Notes: generated by a model not told the origin, from the letters alone. A stretch of DNA of 64,000 bases from Abelmoschus esculentus (GCA_035048815.1 JAUCBN010000025.1:15524501-15588500), one strand, 5' to 3'; numbered from the stretch's first letter, positions 11,041 to 23,528 are shown. Made by a program: numbers and translations.

Positions 11041-14000
11041 ATGATGAACTTATGTTTTTCTTCTCTCATTTCTCCTAAACCTTTGATTTACGAGGCAAAT
11101 TTTCCATGGAATTTGAAGCTTAACCGCTCCAGTGGTCCTATCAGTTTTTCTACTCATAACAAAAATAGGAGTATTGTTGCGAGGGTTGCTCAAAGAGGAT
11201 ACGAAGTGGATAGTGTTTCGTTCCAAGGTCCGATAATCGAGGCCGAGGAAGAAGAGGAAGTGGTTGATAAACATGTTAATCGAGTCGTCGTCGCTGAACC
11301 GGGTGAAGATACTCCGAAACCGGTAAGATTTAGAAAGAAGAAAGATAACGATGATGAAAGCTTTGAGGATAGGTTCAAGCTACGAAACGGGAAGGAGGTA
11401 AAATATTTGGATTTTATCAGTTCGAATCTTGGGGGAAATTTTGAATTATTTGTCAATTTAATTTTTTAATTTATTTGAAGGTTTTTGAAGAAAAAGCTTA
11501 TTTAGTGGGCGTGGAGCGAAAAGGCGAGATTTCGGATTCGTTTGCCATCGAAGAGTCCCTTAAAGAGCTGGCTCAGCTGGCCGACACTGCTGGGCTTATG
11601 ATCGTCGGTTCTACTTATCAAAAGTAGGAATTTAATCTAGTAAATCGCATTGCATTTTCATATTCCAAGCTGAAACTGTCTGACTGTATTTTTTTTTTAT
11701 TTTTTTTGCCTTGAAGGTTAGCTTCTCCCAACCCGAGGACATACATAGGATCGGGAAAGGTTGCAGAAATTAAGAGCGCAATCCGTGCTCTTGAGGTTGA
11801 GACTGTAATATTTGATGACGAGCTCTCACCAGGGTAAGGTTTGTGATAATTTTCTTAGTTTCATCCTTTATAAAAGAATCTATCTTAGCTTACAGTGTTT
11901 TTATTGGAGGAAGTATCATCTGGGATTTCAATTGTTTGGACCCTATGAAATTGACATGAAACCATCATTATTTTACATTTTGATCTCATTTGGGTCCATA
12001 ATTGAATCTCAGACAGTTGCGCAATTTGGAGAAGGCGTTTGGTGGGGATGTTAGAGTTTGTGATCGGACTGCTCTAATCCTGGATATCTTCAATCAGCGA
12101 GCTGCAACACATGAAGCAGCTTTACAGGCAAGTTCTGATCGTTTGTTTATTAAAAACTGGGAGGTCATGGACATAATTGATATTAGATTGAAATTGGTAA
12201 AATCTTTCTGTAATGAAGATGACAAAAGAAGAATAGTCTATACATTTGTTACTAAAATTATGGGTCCTTTCTAGGTTGCATTGGCTCAAATGGAATACCA
12301 ATTGCCACGACTTACTAAAATGTGGACTCACCTTGAGCGTCAAGCTGGAGGACAGGTGAAGGGTATGGGTGAGAAACAAATTGAAGTGGACAAACGTATC
12401 TTACGGACTCAAGTGAGCAACAATTTCTGTTTCCCTGTATTCTGTAGATAAATATTCTCTGCTACAGAAACTCAAACTTGTGCAAAGAATAGGATCTCTG
12501 ATTTTTGCAGTTTGGTTCCTTTCACTAATACCTTTTAAACTCTGAACATGTTCCCATGCACTAACTTATGTGCTTTGCTAGATTGGAGTTCTTAAAAAAG
12601 AGCTTGAATCTGTCAGAAAACATCGAAAGCAATATAGAAACCACCGGTTTTCTGTTCCTGTTCCTGTAGTATCTTTGGTAAGCACTTAGCCTGATTTTCT
12701 TGTTCTTTTTAAAAGAATACCAGGATGCTTTTATTTTCTTGGTTTATGTCTCTGGACATGTTATCCGTATGAAATCATTATAGGTTGGGTACACAAATGC
12801 GGGCAAGAGTACACTTTTAAATCATTTGACTGGAGCTAATGTTCTTTCTGAGGATCGACTCTTTGCTACCCTTGATCCTACAACGAGAAGGGTTCAGGTA
12901 TCCGTATACCTTGCTTTCAAGCTAACCTGCTCTTTATGCAATTGAGTAGTTAGAGAAGGAGATTTAAGTTGAAACAAAGTTTTCCAGCAATAGCTATAAG
13001 TTTTCTCTATCTCTGAACATATCATTTCTATGTTGTGCCAGTCTGATACTTCTATTCACTGTGACTGCTTTTTATTCTCAAACCTAGAGCAGAATTCTAC
13101 TATATACTTCATTTTGGTATAAAAGAATTGAGAGTTTGAAGAAGTCATGTTGCATGATTTAGATCTATGAGTTTTAGTTTTATAAATATGTGTACAAGTA
13201 CATTCTTTCTGGACGAAATTTGCTTGTTCATATCCGGTGTTGAAATGAGTTTGTGCTGTGTTATCTATGATCACTATCAGTAACAAGGGATATTTGTTTC
13301 TGTTGTGTACTTTCCAGATGAAAAGTGGAAGTGAATTTCTTCTTACAGACACTGTCGGTTTCATCCAAAAGTTGCCAACTACTCTGGTAATGCTTCTCAA
13401 TTTTTGGAGATGTTAATGTTATTAGGAGCTCCTTCAATCATGTGTCAAAGAGCGTGCCTTCTGATTTCAAACTACTTTATGTGCAATTAATTTCAATTTG
13501 AAAGATGTTACTATTGAATCTTAATACCGAGTTTGTATTAAGTGGAGCCCCATAAATCATGTCAACTCTGCCTAATGGTTGCATCATGCAGGTTGCTGCA
13601 TTCAGAGCTACATTGGAGGAGATATCTGAGTCTTCTCTTTTAGTGCATGTGGTGGACATCAGGTATAACATTTTCAGTCAACTGTTTTTTTTTCTTTTCA
13701 AATTATCAACTAACGGAGTTCCCTGTGAACTTCAGCCATCCCCTTGCGGAGCAGCAGATAGATGCTGTGGAAAAAGTTCTAGCAGAACTTGATGTGTCTG
13801 GAATTCCAAAATTAATGGTCTGGAACAAGGTAATGATGGTATTTTCCATCTGAGTTACTAAGACTTGAAAGTTGAAACTTGGAAAATAAACAATTTGACC
13901 TTTTCTTCGCATCTTATTATACTTGTGATTTGTATAGATTTATGCATACTTAATGAATCTGCTTGAAACCTTGTGTTTTTTTGCTACTTAACCGCATATA

Positions 14001-14728
14001 CCTCAGCATGCTCGTACCATTTGTTTTCATTATTCCTTTTTAGTTATTTATTTATTGATTTAAAAATTGATAATTTACTTTTACAGGCAGTTTTTTATTT
14101 ATACACCAAATTATTCGCAGTGATCATGACATGTTCAATATTCTGCATCCTGTTTTATGAACCATGCATGGGAAAGGGATTTGATTCCTTACTGAACTAG
14201 ACATGCATGGTAGGTTGATAGGGTTAGTGATCCACAAAAACTCAAGTTGGAAGCAGAGAGAAGAGATGATATTGGTTGTATATCTGCTTTGACTGGCGAT
14301 GGCTTACAGGAATTCTGCAATGCTGTGCAGGAGAAATTGAAGGTAATAATTGATTGTTAGTATTGCAATATCTTCAGAATATGAAGGTTGTTGATTTTGT
14401 GTATCCATGACAACTCTGTTTTACTAGTGGGTATTGTTGTTTTTTAATAGGATTCTATGGTTCCAGTGGAAGCTTTAGTTCCGTTTGACAAAGGGGAACT
14501 TCTGAGTACCATACATCAGGTTGGAATGGTGGAGAAAACTGTAAGTATCGATTAAATGTTAAACTAATATAAATTGCAGTCATTATAAAGAAATAATATC
14601 GCTGTTGTTTCCTTATATATCTTTCCCTTTTGCAGGAATATACCGAGAATGGGACATTTGTAAAGGCATTTGTCCCTCTTCGTTTTGCTAGGCTGCTTAC
14701 CCCAATGAGACAACTGTGTAAATCGTAA
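11041..14728 (+). CDS. HFLX: HflX-type GTPase, predicted organellar
   Basis: Thirteen coding exons: 11041-11397, 11481-11623, 11717-11833, 12013-12127, 12275-12412, 12582-12677, 12784-12897, 13318-13386, 13592-13662, 13736-13829, 14214-14342, 14451-14540 and 14636-14728, giving 541 residues. A Ser-rich, basic N-terminus looks like a chloroplast transit peptide. The HflX N-domain follows (YIGSGKVAEI; DDELSPGQLRNLE; VCDRTALILDIF), then the coiled linker and the G domain: G1 GYTNAGKST at 324-332, G3 DTVGF near 371, G4 NKVD at 437-440, G5 SALTGDG. HflX proteins bind the large ribosomal subunit and rescue or split stalled ribosomes in bacteria; plastid forms are inferred to act likewise. The intron after 12127 starts with GC instead of GT. 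ATG 11041 is followed at once by a second ATG, so either may start. Confidence 0.93.
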
Positions 14729-15335
14729 CTTCAACTCTCTTGAATGTAACCTTTGAATATATCGTGTTGTATTCAATGAGTTTTCAGGTGATTTGGGACT
14801 TGGGAGGGAGTGGTGGCTTTTCAGTGCAGCATTGCCCGAATACCAGTGTGTATAGAAAACCCAGCTTTGTTGTCCTTAAAGATGTATCTGACCTTGACTG
14901 CAATGAATGAAATTGATTTATATTTATTTATGTTTGTTCAGTTTGATCCTTATTTTTTTCTATTTGATTTGAAATTGATATATGTTTATTTAGAAAATGA
15001 TAAAGAGAGTTCAAACCTGAATAGCTTATGAGGAGTCTGGTGCCTACCCAATGAACCAAACTAGGGAAGGGTAGCCAAGTTAATCCTTACTATATAAGCT
15101 ATGAAGGTAAAGGAGCTGGTAAACCTGAAGCACTGCCACCTCTTCGTTTTCAGTTGCTTACAATTCAGGTGACAAAAAGATGCGCCAAGACAAGTTGATG
15201 CAGTCTTGGCTATCAGTATTAGGTGTTTTTCTGGAAGGATTCGGTGAGGGGAGCAGTTGATTTAATCCCTACAACCAATATAAATTCCATTGCCAACCAA
15301 TGACTGCATATCCGTAAGACTCACTCAAATCACCA
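14729..15335. other. HFLX 3' flank and spacer
   Basis: Probable 3' UTR followed by AT-rich spacer. A TATA-like stretch (TATATAAGCTA) lies near 15092, upstream of the peroxidase relic, and may be the old promoter of that gene. No other feature was recognised. Confidence 0.4.
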
Positions 15336-15604
15336 ATGGGTTTTTTGAAAGTTGTTTTTGGCATCTTAATACCTGCTTTCCTGTCAGCCACAGTATCCCT
15401 GGCTCACCCTGATTTGGGTTTTGGTTGGGGGGTCGGTGGTGCACTCCATACGGCCTTCTCCCATTCCCACAGTTCTATCAGTTTTCATGCCTCAAGCAGT
15501 CAAGCTGATGACATTGTCATGTCAGTCCTAAAGCTCATTGCAGAAGAGCCTAGGATGACTGCCTCCTTGCTAAGGCTTCATTTCCACGACTGTTTGATAT
15601 AGTC
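15336..15604 (+). pseudogene. Class III peroxidase, first-exon relic
   Basis: An open stretch of 88 codons begins with a hydrophobic signal-peptide-like N-terminus (MGFLKVVFGILIPAFL). It ends with the peroxidase distal-haem helix: ADDIVMSVLK, then LLRLHFHDC with the catalytic Arg and His. Where the family continues with FV and a splice donor, this copy reads TTG ATA TAG, so it stops without a donor. The Cys-Pro normally found before the first helix is replaced by Ser residues. No later peroxidase exon (proximal His, Ca sites) lies downstream; glycosyltransferase relics follow instead. Secreted class III peroxidases oxidise phenolics in cell walls; this fragment cannot do so. A short expressed secreted peptide cannot be excluded. 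Confidence 0.75.
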
Positions 15605-16214
15605 TTTGCACTTATAAATAGTATGTATTCTTTGTATGCATTATGAATCAAACACATACTTGCAGTGATTCCATAGTGGTTAAAATCTTAGTTTAATTTT
15701 GTGGTCTGAAGTTGAAAATTGTGAATATATGGATGAATGTTTCGGATCTGAATCCAAGTTGGAATCCTAGCCTGATTGTTATTCAAAGTAGTAAGTGTTG
15801 CCTTTCTGAGAATTGATTGCATGGATGATATTAATGTCCAATGCTCTTCTTCCCAGCATAGAATTGATTAACTTTGTTTCCATGAGTCCACTATTCCTTC
15901 ATTTAGTTTGCATAATAGATCTTCGGATTTTAATTCACAATGAGTTTCTAAACGGGCATTTTAGTGTTAAAAAACTGTTCTTAATTGGACTACTGTTTAT
16001 ATTTTAGAGCTTCGATCAGTTACTAGTTTCTTCCTCCATTTTCCTTGGTACCACATCTCCTGTTGTCTTTTGTTCAGGTTCTTGCAAATACAGTTGTGAT
16101 CTCTCTCAAATCTGAGCGGTTAGATTATGCAGAATGTTGAAAGATGCTGTTATAGTTTATGTTCCCCTGTTACGCTTCTAGCCTGCTGTACTAATTGAAA
16201 ATTTTCTGAGAACC

Positions 16215-17030
16215 AACAGGCGTTTTCGAGGGAAGGGACAGGACCTATTTCTTCGTTCATTTCATGAAAGTTAGAAGTTGATCCAGGAGAAAAAAACTAC
16301 AGGTGCCATCAATTCATGCAATGATAGTGGGAAGTGACATGAATGCTCAGACAAAGTTCGAAACAGAACTGCGTAACTTTGTTTCGGAGAATAATATTCA
16401 GGATCGAGTGCACTTTGTTAATAAAGTCTTGACTGTAGCTCCCTATCTGGCTTCTATTGACGTTATTGTTCAAAATTCTCAGGTATTCTCTGAATAACTA
16501 TGTTGTTTATTTATGTTCCTAACACCTCGGATTGTGGTTCCATCGACTCATATGATGCACTGTATAGCTTTCACTTGTGTTCCCTTTTCGTGAAATCATT
16601 AAAATATTATGCCTTGGTTTTGCTTTGCTAAGCTTACAAGTTGTCACATTGAGGACCGGGGAGAGTGTTTCGGAAGTATAACAATAGAAGCTATGGCCTT
16701 TCAGCTTCCTGTCCTGGTATGCCCTGTTGGATTTAATAGAATTTCTTTTCTTTTTTCACAATCTAATATTTCTTTTTCATTGTAGCAAAGCAATGCAATC
16801 ATCTTTATTTTCTTTCACTGGTTCCTATACTATTCAGGGCACAGCAGCCGGTGGCACCACAGAGATGGTGGTAAGCGGGACAACAGGCTTGTTGCATCCT
16901 GCTGGCAAAGAAAGGATATGAAGGGGTGAAAGAAAGGTTTTAGAGCATCACATGTCTGAAAGAATTGCTAAGGCTCTGAAGGAAGTACGGCAAAAGGCGA
17001 CGTGCCGCCCCGATTCTTAAAAACTTTGCG
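16215..17030 (+). pseudogene. Family-4 glycosyltransferase-like pseudogene
   Basis: Three exon-like blocks match the C-terminal half of a plant GT-B glycosyltransferase (group-1/GT4 type). Block 1, about 16215-16482, has VPSIHAMIVGSDMNAQTKF and VHFVNKVLTVAPYLASIDV, but its first 80 bases are out of frame. Block 2, about 16650-16715, has RGECFGSITIEAMAFQLPVL, the E-x7-E donor-site region. Block 3, 16838-17020, starts GTAAGGTTEMVVSGTTGLLHP. After GKE the sequence jumps to the YEGVKERF helix region, an internal loss of roughly two dozen codons that produces TGA at once. A one-base loss in a T run further on gives TAG. Intron remnants remain, so this is a decayed gene, not a retrocopy. From memory the homologue sits beside the lectin and BEL1-like genes in Arabidopsis (At1g19710/At1g75420). 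Confidence 0.8.
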
Positions 17031-17293
17031 GCAGTTCAGTGCCTTCATCGTCCAGTGGTATCTTTCAACATTCTGCATTTTTGTGACTTAAATCGGTACC
17101 ATTTTTATGTACGGTAGATATTCATGTTATGGTACCCATTTTTCCTTCTTTTATACAACGAGGGCTGTAATCAAAATACAAAAGAAATATTTGTGACTTT
17201 AAACTCCAAATATACAAAATCATACGTTTAATAAAAAATCATGCGAGTTTTAAAATTTATCCCTTTTCACAAAATTAAAAATGATAGTTTTTA

Positions 17294-17583
17294 GGGTAAA
17301 TTTTATAAATGGTCCCTTGATTATACTTCAATTATCTTTTACATCCTCTGATTACTAAATGTTATAAATTGGTTTATTGACTAATACATTTTTTATACAA
17401 AATGATCTTGTATTGTCTAAGTCAACATGTTAACATCCATATCAGTTTTTCGTCAAATTTTTATCGGCACAGGATCATTTTGTATAAAAAAGATTAATCA
17501 ATAGACTAATTTATAACATTTGATAGTCAAGAATATAAAAATAATTAAGGTATAGTTAAAAGATCATTTATATAATTTTACCC
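17294..17583. mobile_element. Fold-back MITE with 9-bp TSD
   Basis: A 290-bp element running GGGTAAA...TTTACCC. It is flanked by TAGTTTTTA (17285-17293) and TAATTTTTA (17584-17592), matching at 8 of 9 positions, the Mutator-like size. The two arms are inverted repeats of more than 100 bp each, e.g. AAATGTTATAAATTGG against AAATGTTATAAATTAG, and TATACAAAATGATC against GATCATTTTGTATA. The ends match elements at 44924 and at the window end (63971). It lies between the glycosyltransferase relic and RPT4. Confidence 0.75.
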
Positions 17584-17953
17584 TAATTTTTAAATATTTT
17601 ATTAAAAAAATATTTAAATTATATATTTTTAGGTACCTAAAAAATTTAGAAACGTAAAATATTTCACCTATGTTTTTTTTTTATAATTTATGAGCCGTAA
17701 GATATTTTTGTTATGATCTTTATTGTTAATGTTGATTACATATATATTTGTATTTTATTAGTGTTAAATAATCGAATCGAATTTAAGAGTGAAATTTCTT
17801 ATGCTTTAAAACTCTAAATTAACTTAAAAAAGGGAAAATCTTTTATTAGTATATATACTCGCACAACCCCTTACTCAAGAAACCTTTGAACGCCCAAACA
17901 CAAACTTTTCGTCAAAATCAAATCCCGTCGAACTCAGATCAGAGATTGAGGCA

Positions 17954-20572
17954 ATGAGTGACGGAGAAGACGCCGTACGACGCCGTAATGCTATTGCGGA
18001 GTACCGCAAGAAACTCCTTCAACACAAAGAGTATGAATCTAGGGTTCGAGCAGGTATCCTCCCATCTCATCTCATAATCCTCACCATCTAACCTTAATTG
18101 GGGTCCCTTTTCTATTTACCTTGGTCCTCGTTTTATTTGCGTTTGAATTGTTATTATATTTTGTTTGCCCATTTACGATTTACGATTTAGGGTTTTGCTT
18201 CCTCTCTCGGTTATATCAGCACCTTTTTTTTATTTACAAATATTGCTTCTTTGGAAGAACAAATATTTAGGTTATTAATACCGTGTATGCTTAAATTGGT
18301 TTTTGACTTGTTTGAATGTTTAGGTAGGGAGAATCTTAGAGCCGCTAAGAAGGAGTTTAACAAAACAGAAGATGATTTGAAGTCTCTTCAGAGTGTTGGA
18401 CAAATCATTGGCGAAGTTCTCAGGCCTCTTGATAATGAACGCTGTAACTACTTCTTATCCCCCCTCCTTTTGCATTTGAAATGTTCAAAGTTTATATAAT
18501 TATTCTTATTTATAAAATTGCATAGTTTGGCATTTGAATTATATGCTGTTTTTTTATTCATTTTTCTTTAGAATCGGTTGTAACCATAAAATTGGATGTT
18601 TATATGACATTCCAGTGATTGTTAAAGCAAGCAGTGGCCCTCGCTACGTGGTTGGTTGCCGCAGCAAAGTTGATAAGGAGAAGCTAACTTCAGGAACTAG
18701 AGTAGTTCTTGATATGACAACACTTACAATAATGCGGGCCCTTCCACGTGAGGTAAGTATTACCATTCTAATTAGTTCAGCTGTATTAATGATGTAAAAG
18801 TAAGTTTTCTTTGCAGATATCTGAATTCATGTTACATCTTTGGTTCATAGGTTGATCCAGTTGTTTACAATATGTTGCACGAAGACCCTGGTAATGTCAG
18901 CTACTCAGCTGTTGGTGGTTTATCTGATCAAATTCGAGAGCTACGGGAATCTATTGAGCTCCCTCTCATGAATCCTGAGCTTTTCCTTAGAGTTGGGATT
19001 AAACCTCCCAAGGTGATTATTGCTGCACGTCTCCATTGATTCCTGAATTTCAGTGGGCATGCTTTTGTGTATGCTGACAAGTGAAGCATGCTGTGCGGGA
19101 GTGATATATGGTTGAGGATCATCTTAATTTTCTTGTTTTCTTTGCAGGGTGTCCTCCTCTATGGACCTCCTGGTACTGGCAAGACATTGCTAGCCAGAGC
19201 AATAGCAAGTAATATTGATGCTAACTTCTTAAAGGTTGTTTTTTTTTTCTACCCATGACATACCTTGGTGGTTTTCTCATCCTGTTCTTGAATGATTGCA
19301 TTTCACTTTTTTCCATCTGAATTCAGGTTGTTTCAAGTGCAATAATTGACAAGTACATAGGAGAAAGTGCAAGGCTGATACGTGAAATGTTTGGATATGC
19401 ACGTGATCACCAAGTGAGATCCGGGAGTTATTAATGTTTGCTTTTATGCTTCTTTGTAGTTTGTATATGTTAATTCCATTCTTATGTTTGTTTCTTTTCT
19501 TCCAGCCTTGCATCATCTTTATGGATGAGATTGATGCCATTGGTGGCCGCCGTTTCAGTGAGGGAACTAGTGCTGACCGTGAAATACAGAGAACACTGAT
19601 GGAGTTACTTAATCAGCTTGACGGATTTGATTCTCTTGGGAAGGTAGACAATTTGGTCATAAACATAGTACATGATTATGATCTAAAATAGAATATATGC
19701 TCTATATTTTGTATGGTTTAACTCACTAAGTGGGTTAAGGGTGGCGTATTATGTTGGCTTGTTTTTGTAAAACTTCTAAGTGCCTTTGGTCATTGTTTTA
19801 TCCAGTGTGATTTATGTCATTTTACCTAATGCAGCATCATAACATCCCTTTTATGATTCTTGGAAAACAGGCGTACCACTTGATATCATCAAGTGTGTGC
19901 CTGGGGGCATTAATTATATGTTTCTTTTTCTAAAATCACAATTAATTATATGAACTGAAGCTCAAATTTCTCTTATTGCATCCTTCATTGCTGCCTGGTA
20001 CTCAGGTTAAACCCAAAATCATTATCAAGTTAAAATTGTTTTATGTAGGTTAAAATGATCATGGCTACAAACAGACCTGATGTTCTAGATCCTGCACTTC
20101 TTCGCCCTGGACGGCTTGACCGAAAGATAGAGATTCCATTGCCAAATGAGCAGTCAAGAATGGAAATCCTCAAGATTCATGCTGCTGGCATTGCCAAACA
20201 TGGTGAAATTGACTATGAGGCTGTTGTTAAACTTGCTGAGGTTAGTCAAAGGTGTGGCTTGTCTCTCTTTCATGGTTGTAACCATCATCACTGATATAAT
20301 TTGTCACCCATTGCTTTAGGGCTTTAATGGTGCCGATCTACGAAATGTTTGCACAGAGGCTGGAATGTTTGCAATCCGTGCGGAACGTGATTATGTCATC
20401 CATGAAGATTTCATGAAGGTATATAAAACCATGGAAGTTGTATGATTGTGATTTTATTTGTATAACTGCTAATGACGTGCTTGTGGTTAAATTGCAGGCG
20501 GTAAGAAAATTGAACGAAGCCAAGAAACTGGAATCAAGTGCACATTACAGTGCTGATTTTGGTAAGGAATAG
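17954..20572 (+). CDS. RPT4: 26S proteasome regulatory ATPase subunit RPT4 (S10b)
   Basis: Ten coding exons, 17954-18053, 18324-18443, 18616-18752, 18851-19012, 19148-19234, 19327-19413, 19506-19643, 20049-20240, 20320-20418 and 20498-20572, join to 398 residues, against about 400 for plant RPT4. Order: N-terminal coiled coil (about 10-60), OB-fold (about 65-120), AAA+ domain with Walker A GPPGTGKT at 179-186, Walker B IIFMDE at 234-239, sensor ATNRPD and arginine-finger stretch LLRPGRLDRKIE, then the helical lid. The C-terminus is SADFGKE, without the HbYX motif, as expected for RPT4. It is one of six ATPases of the 19S base that unfold ubiquitinated substrates and feed them into the 20S core, in nucleus and cytosol. 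All key residues are intact. Confidence 0.97.
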
Positions 20573-21168
20573 TGTTTCAGCCATGGAAGTACCAGGCAGT
20601 GCATTATATTTTCGATGTCCGATAATAATTGCTCATGGTTAAATGTTCTCCACTTGGCCTTGTGTATTTAAACATGTTGAAGAAATTCGGAATGTAGTGT
20701 TCTAAGTATCAGTTATCACTGCCTTGATGGCAAAAGGGTTCGCATAACTACTTTCATGTTGTGGGAAATTTGACTTATTTCGCTCTGAATTGTGGAACCT
20801 TGTTGAGCTTTCCTTTGGGTTCTTTAAATATTTTAAATTGAATTTTTCAACCACCACCCTCCCTCTCTTTATATCGATATTGCTGGCGCTGGTTGTTAGC
20901 TGTGGCTTTCAAGAATTAAATAGTATTTAAGTTTAAATTTTATAATTATTTTTTATAAAAGTGCTTAAATTATTTTTTAGGTTAAACAAGTATTTAGTGT
21001 TATGTAAATAGTTGCTCGTGGTGATGTTAGTTTTTCTAGAAGATAAATTTAAAATTTTTAAATAATCTTAATATAGTTATTAAATCTAGTACAAGTTTTG
21101 CATGGTTATTCCAGCTTATTTCAAGTTTTTCAACACAGTATAAATAATCATTAGTATGTAACACTGGG
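20573..21168. other. Convergent 3' flanks of RPT4 and TLC gene A
   Basis: AT-rich, without recognisable coding sequence or repeat; presumably the two facing 3' UTRs and spacer. Confidence 0.4.
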
Positions 21169-21877
21169 TTAGTCCATTTTTCCATTATGTAGAGAAGTAG
21201 AAGCCAATCCCACTTTCCTGTTTTTACCAAGCTTGTATTGAATCATCTTCACTATCTTGTAGAACCAGAATGCACTCACTGCCTGCAGTCCTACAGCCAT
21301 TGCCTGAGTAACACACAAATACTTGTGGTCAATATTAATTGACAATGGGATCAGGAGGAAGAGGGGTAAGTCACAACTCAAGCAATAATACCTTGATGAG
21401 TATAGGATTAGAGGGTGCTGACAGGGTGAGGAAAGTGAGATAGGGACCACCCACCATCCTTGCTACAGAGAATATGACACCAAATGTGATCTGTTCAAAA
21501 ACAAATCCACCATTCAGCCTTTTTTTGCTGAATAATTTAATACTACCACTTAAAAAACCCTACAATAACTAAAACTCCACATCATGTTAGATGCAAGTAC
21601 TGTTCTAAAAAACAATCAACATTGAGAGTTTGGAAACTAACATCAGCTGCTAGATTGAGGTCTGTGTCCCTGTAACCCACTTCTTTAAGCATCTCCCTAG
21701 CGTGGAGGAAAGGACTTGAGATCTCAGTTATCAACAACGCTGCAACTTGTTCTGATGCACACTGCATCATAATTCATAACTAATGGGTTTTACTTTGTAA
21801 TACACAAGTTCAAGACATAATTTATGAACACCTGTAACACTATGCCGAAAGAAATCCCAGAAAGCTTTCTTTTAGAT

Positions 21878-21934
<57 letters not shown>

Positions 21935-22430
21935 AACACCAAATACAAGGTTGAGGTTGAGCACCTTTTGAAAAGCAAGGCCAGCCGCAATACCAATGAT
22001 GCAAACCAAGTGATGAAACGTGTTGTCAAAATTGAATCGATCGTCAAAGAAGCAGCATATCATGTCATATATAAGATAAGCTCCGGTAACAGCCAAAGCT
22101 TGCCTCTGCTCACAATTCAGACTTATTAAATCCAACACTTGAATATGTATGCTCTGATAATAAATAGATATGAAGAAGTTGCTTTGCTTGGCAGTTGGCA
22201 CATACCTGCTTGGGAGACGAGGGGGATGCCAAAGGACAAACTGGGCAGCTCCAATCTTCAACAGAGAGTGATGCTAAAATCACAGCCAAAATAGCATGGA
22301 TTGTAGAAACAACACGGTTACAGAATCCAAAGGAACGTCTGGAGAAGGTTTTTCTGATGAACAGAAACAGTGTGGTCCATGAGATTACTCCCAACACAAT
22401 CAGATTCACAACATTGTATTCCTCCCCCAT
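21169..22430 (-). CDS. TLC (TRAM/LAG1/CLN8) domain membrane protein, tandem copy A
   Basis: Five exons on the minus strand, 22430-22206, 22105-21965, 21761-21642, 21490-21392 and 21303-21169, give 239 residues. The start at 22430 (MGEEYNVV) is chosen because copy B starts at the matching place (MREEYGAV); an in-frame ATG 11 codons upstream is possible. Several hydrophobic spans are visible (near LIVLGVISWTTLFLF, VVSTIHAILAVILAS, and in the last two exons). The TLC signature is present: YLIYDMICCFF, then NTFHHLVCIIGIAAG with the paired histidines, and FLHAREMLKEVGY. TLC proteins of this TMEM56-like type are multi-pass ER or plasma-membrane proteins with suspected lipid roles; the function here is unknown. 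A (GAAA)n microsatellite sits in intron 2. Confidence 0.85.
21879..21936 (+). repeat. (GAAA)n microsatellite in a TLC gene intron
   Basis: About 14 uninterrupted GAAA units between TLC-A exons 2 and 3. They create false open reading frames of Lys-Glu-Arg or Phe-Leu-Ser repeats. Copy B has no such tract at the matching place. Confidence 0.95.
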
Positions 22431-23528
22431 GAGTTTCTTACACAACGTTGGTTCCAAACTCAAAGCCGAATAAGAAGCAAAAAACAGCTGTTGGGAGCGA
22501 GAGTAAATGAAGAGAGTAAGAGACTATATTCCATTGGAGATGCAACCCCAGAGTGTTAAGCCTTGTAGTCAACAAAGTTGGTTGACAGGTTGTCGTGGGA
22601 TGATGATTCTGCTACAAATCAGTTATATTTGTTTGGTTTTAACCATATCAGTTGGTTATTTTTATAAGATAATAACTGATTTGTACCAGGTTGTCAACCA
22701 GGTTGTCCAACTGCTATACAAAATAAGAAAGGGATCTCTTTGGGGTTTAACGTTTTTGTTTAACATCCAACATTCATTCTTTGGTTTCTCAGATTTTTTC
22801 TGGGTTTCATTTCCTTTTTCTGAAAATCTACTACAGAGTTTTTTACTTGGAATTGTAATTAATATCTGAATCAGAAAGAAACTTTAGTAGCCGACCCCAG
22901 GCTATGACCAATCCTTTTCTCCTTCATTTAATACCATAAATAGTAGTTATATATTATTATTGTAAGAGAAATGAGTTTCCAGAAACTGCCATCTAATTCT
23001 TTTAACAAGTTTTTTTCATTTTCTAGGTCATCTAATTCTTTTAAGGAACATTCCAGTGGTATAATTTTCTCTGGCATATGAACTGGAATAATAGAAAGGG
23101 AGATCCCAAAGAAGGCGCGGTGGCTACAGCCTAGAGGGGTCTCACCTCTTACTACAGTGAGATCAAGTCAATACTCGACGGCGAAATTTAGTAAAAGAGT
23201 TTTAAGAAAAATAATACTACTATAAAATTAAAAAAAATTGTGAAGACAAAATTAACATATTTTTTTAAAAAAATTAATTTTTTATTTTTTTGATCAAGTC
23301 CCCATAGATCACTTTAACGTTCTTCCCCTAACGGTGGCACCAGGTTTGTGGCGTGGATGTGTTCCTGTCGATAGGATGTTTTGTAAAAATATTGACCATT
23401 TGATTAATTAACTATGTTGTGGTAAGGTTCATGTAAACTTTATGATATGTATTCAAGATTTTTTTAATAATATCGTTTTTAAAGGTTTTATTTGTACTCT
23501 TTTGATTCAAAATATGCATAATTAGTAG
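22431..23528. other. TLC gene A upstream region
   Basis: Promoter side of copy A. A 120-codon open stretch at 22507-22869 on the plus strand has no recognisable domain and is judged fortuitous. Nothing else is supported. Confidence 0.35.

Noticed and set aside
21824..22261. Lys-Glu-Arg or Phe-Leu-Ser repeat proteins
   Set aside because: They are translations of the (GAAA)n tract in a TLC gene intron.
22507..22869. 120-codon open frame upstream of TLC-A
   Set aside because: No domain, low-complexity hydrophobic content, no splice partner.
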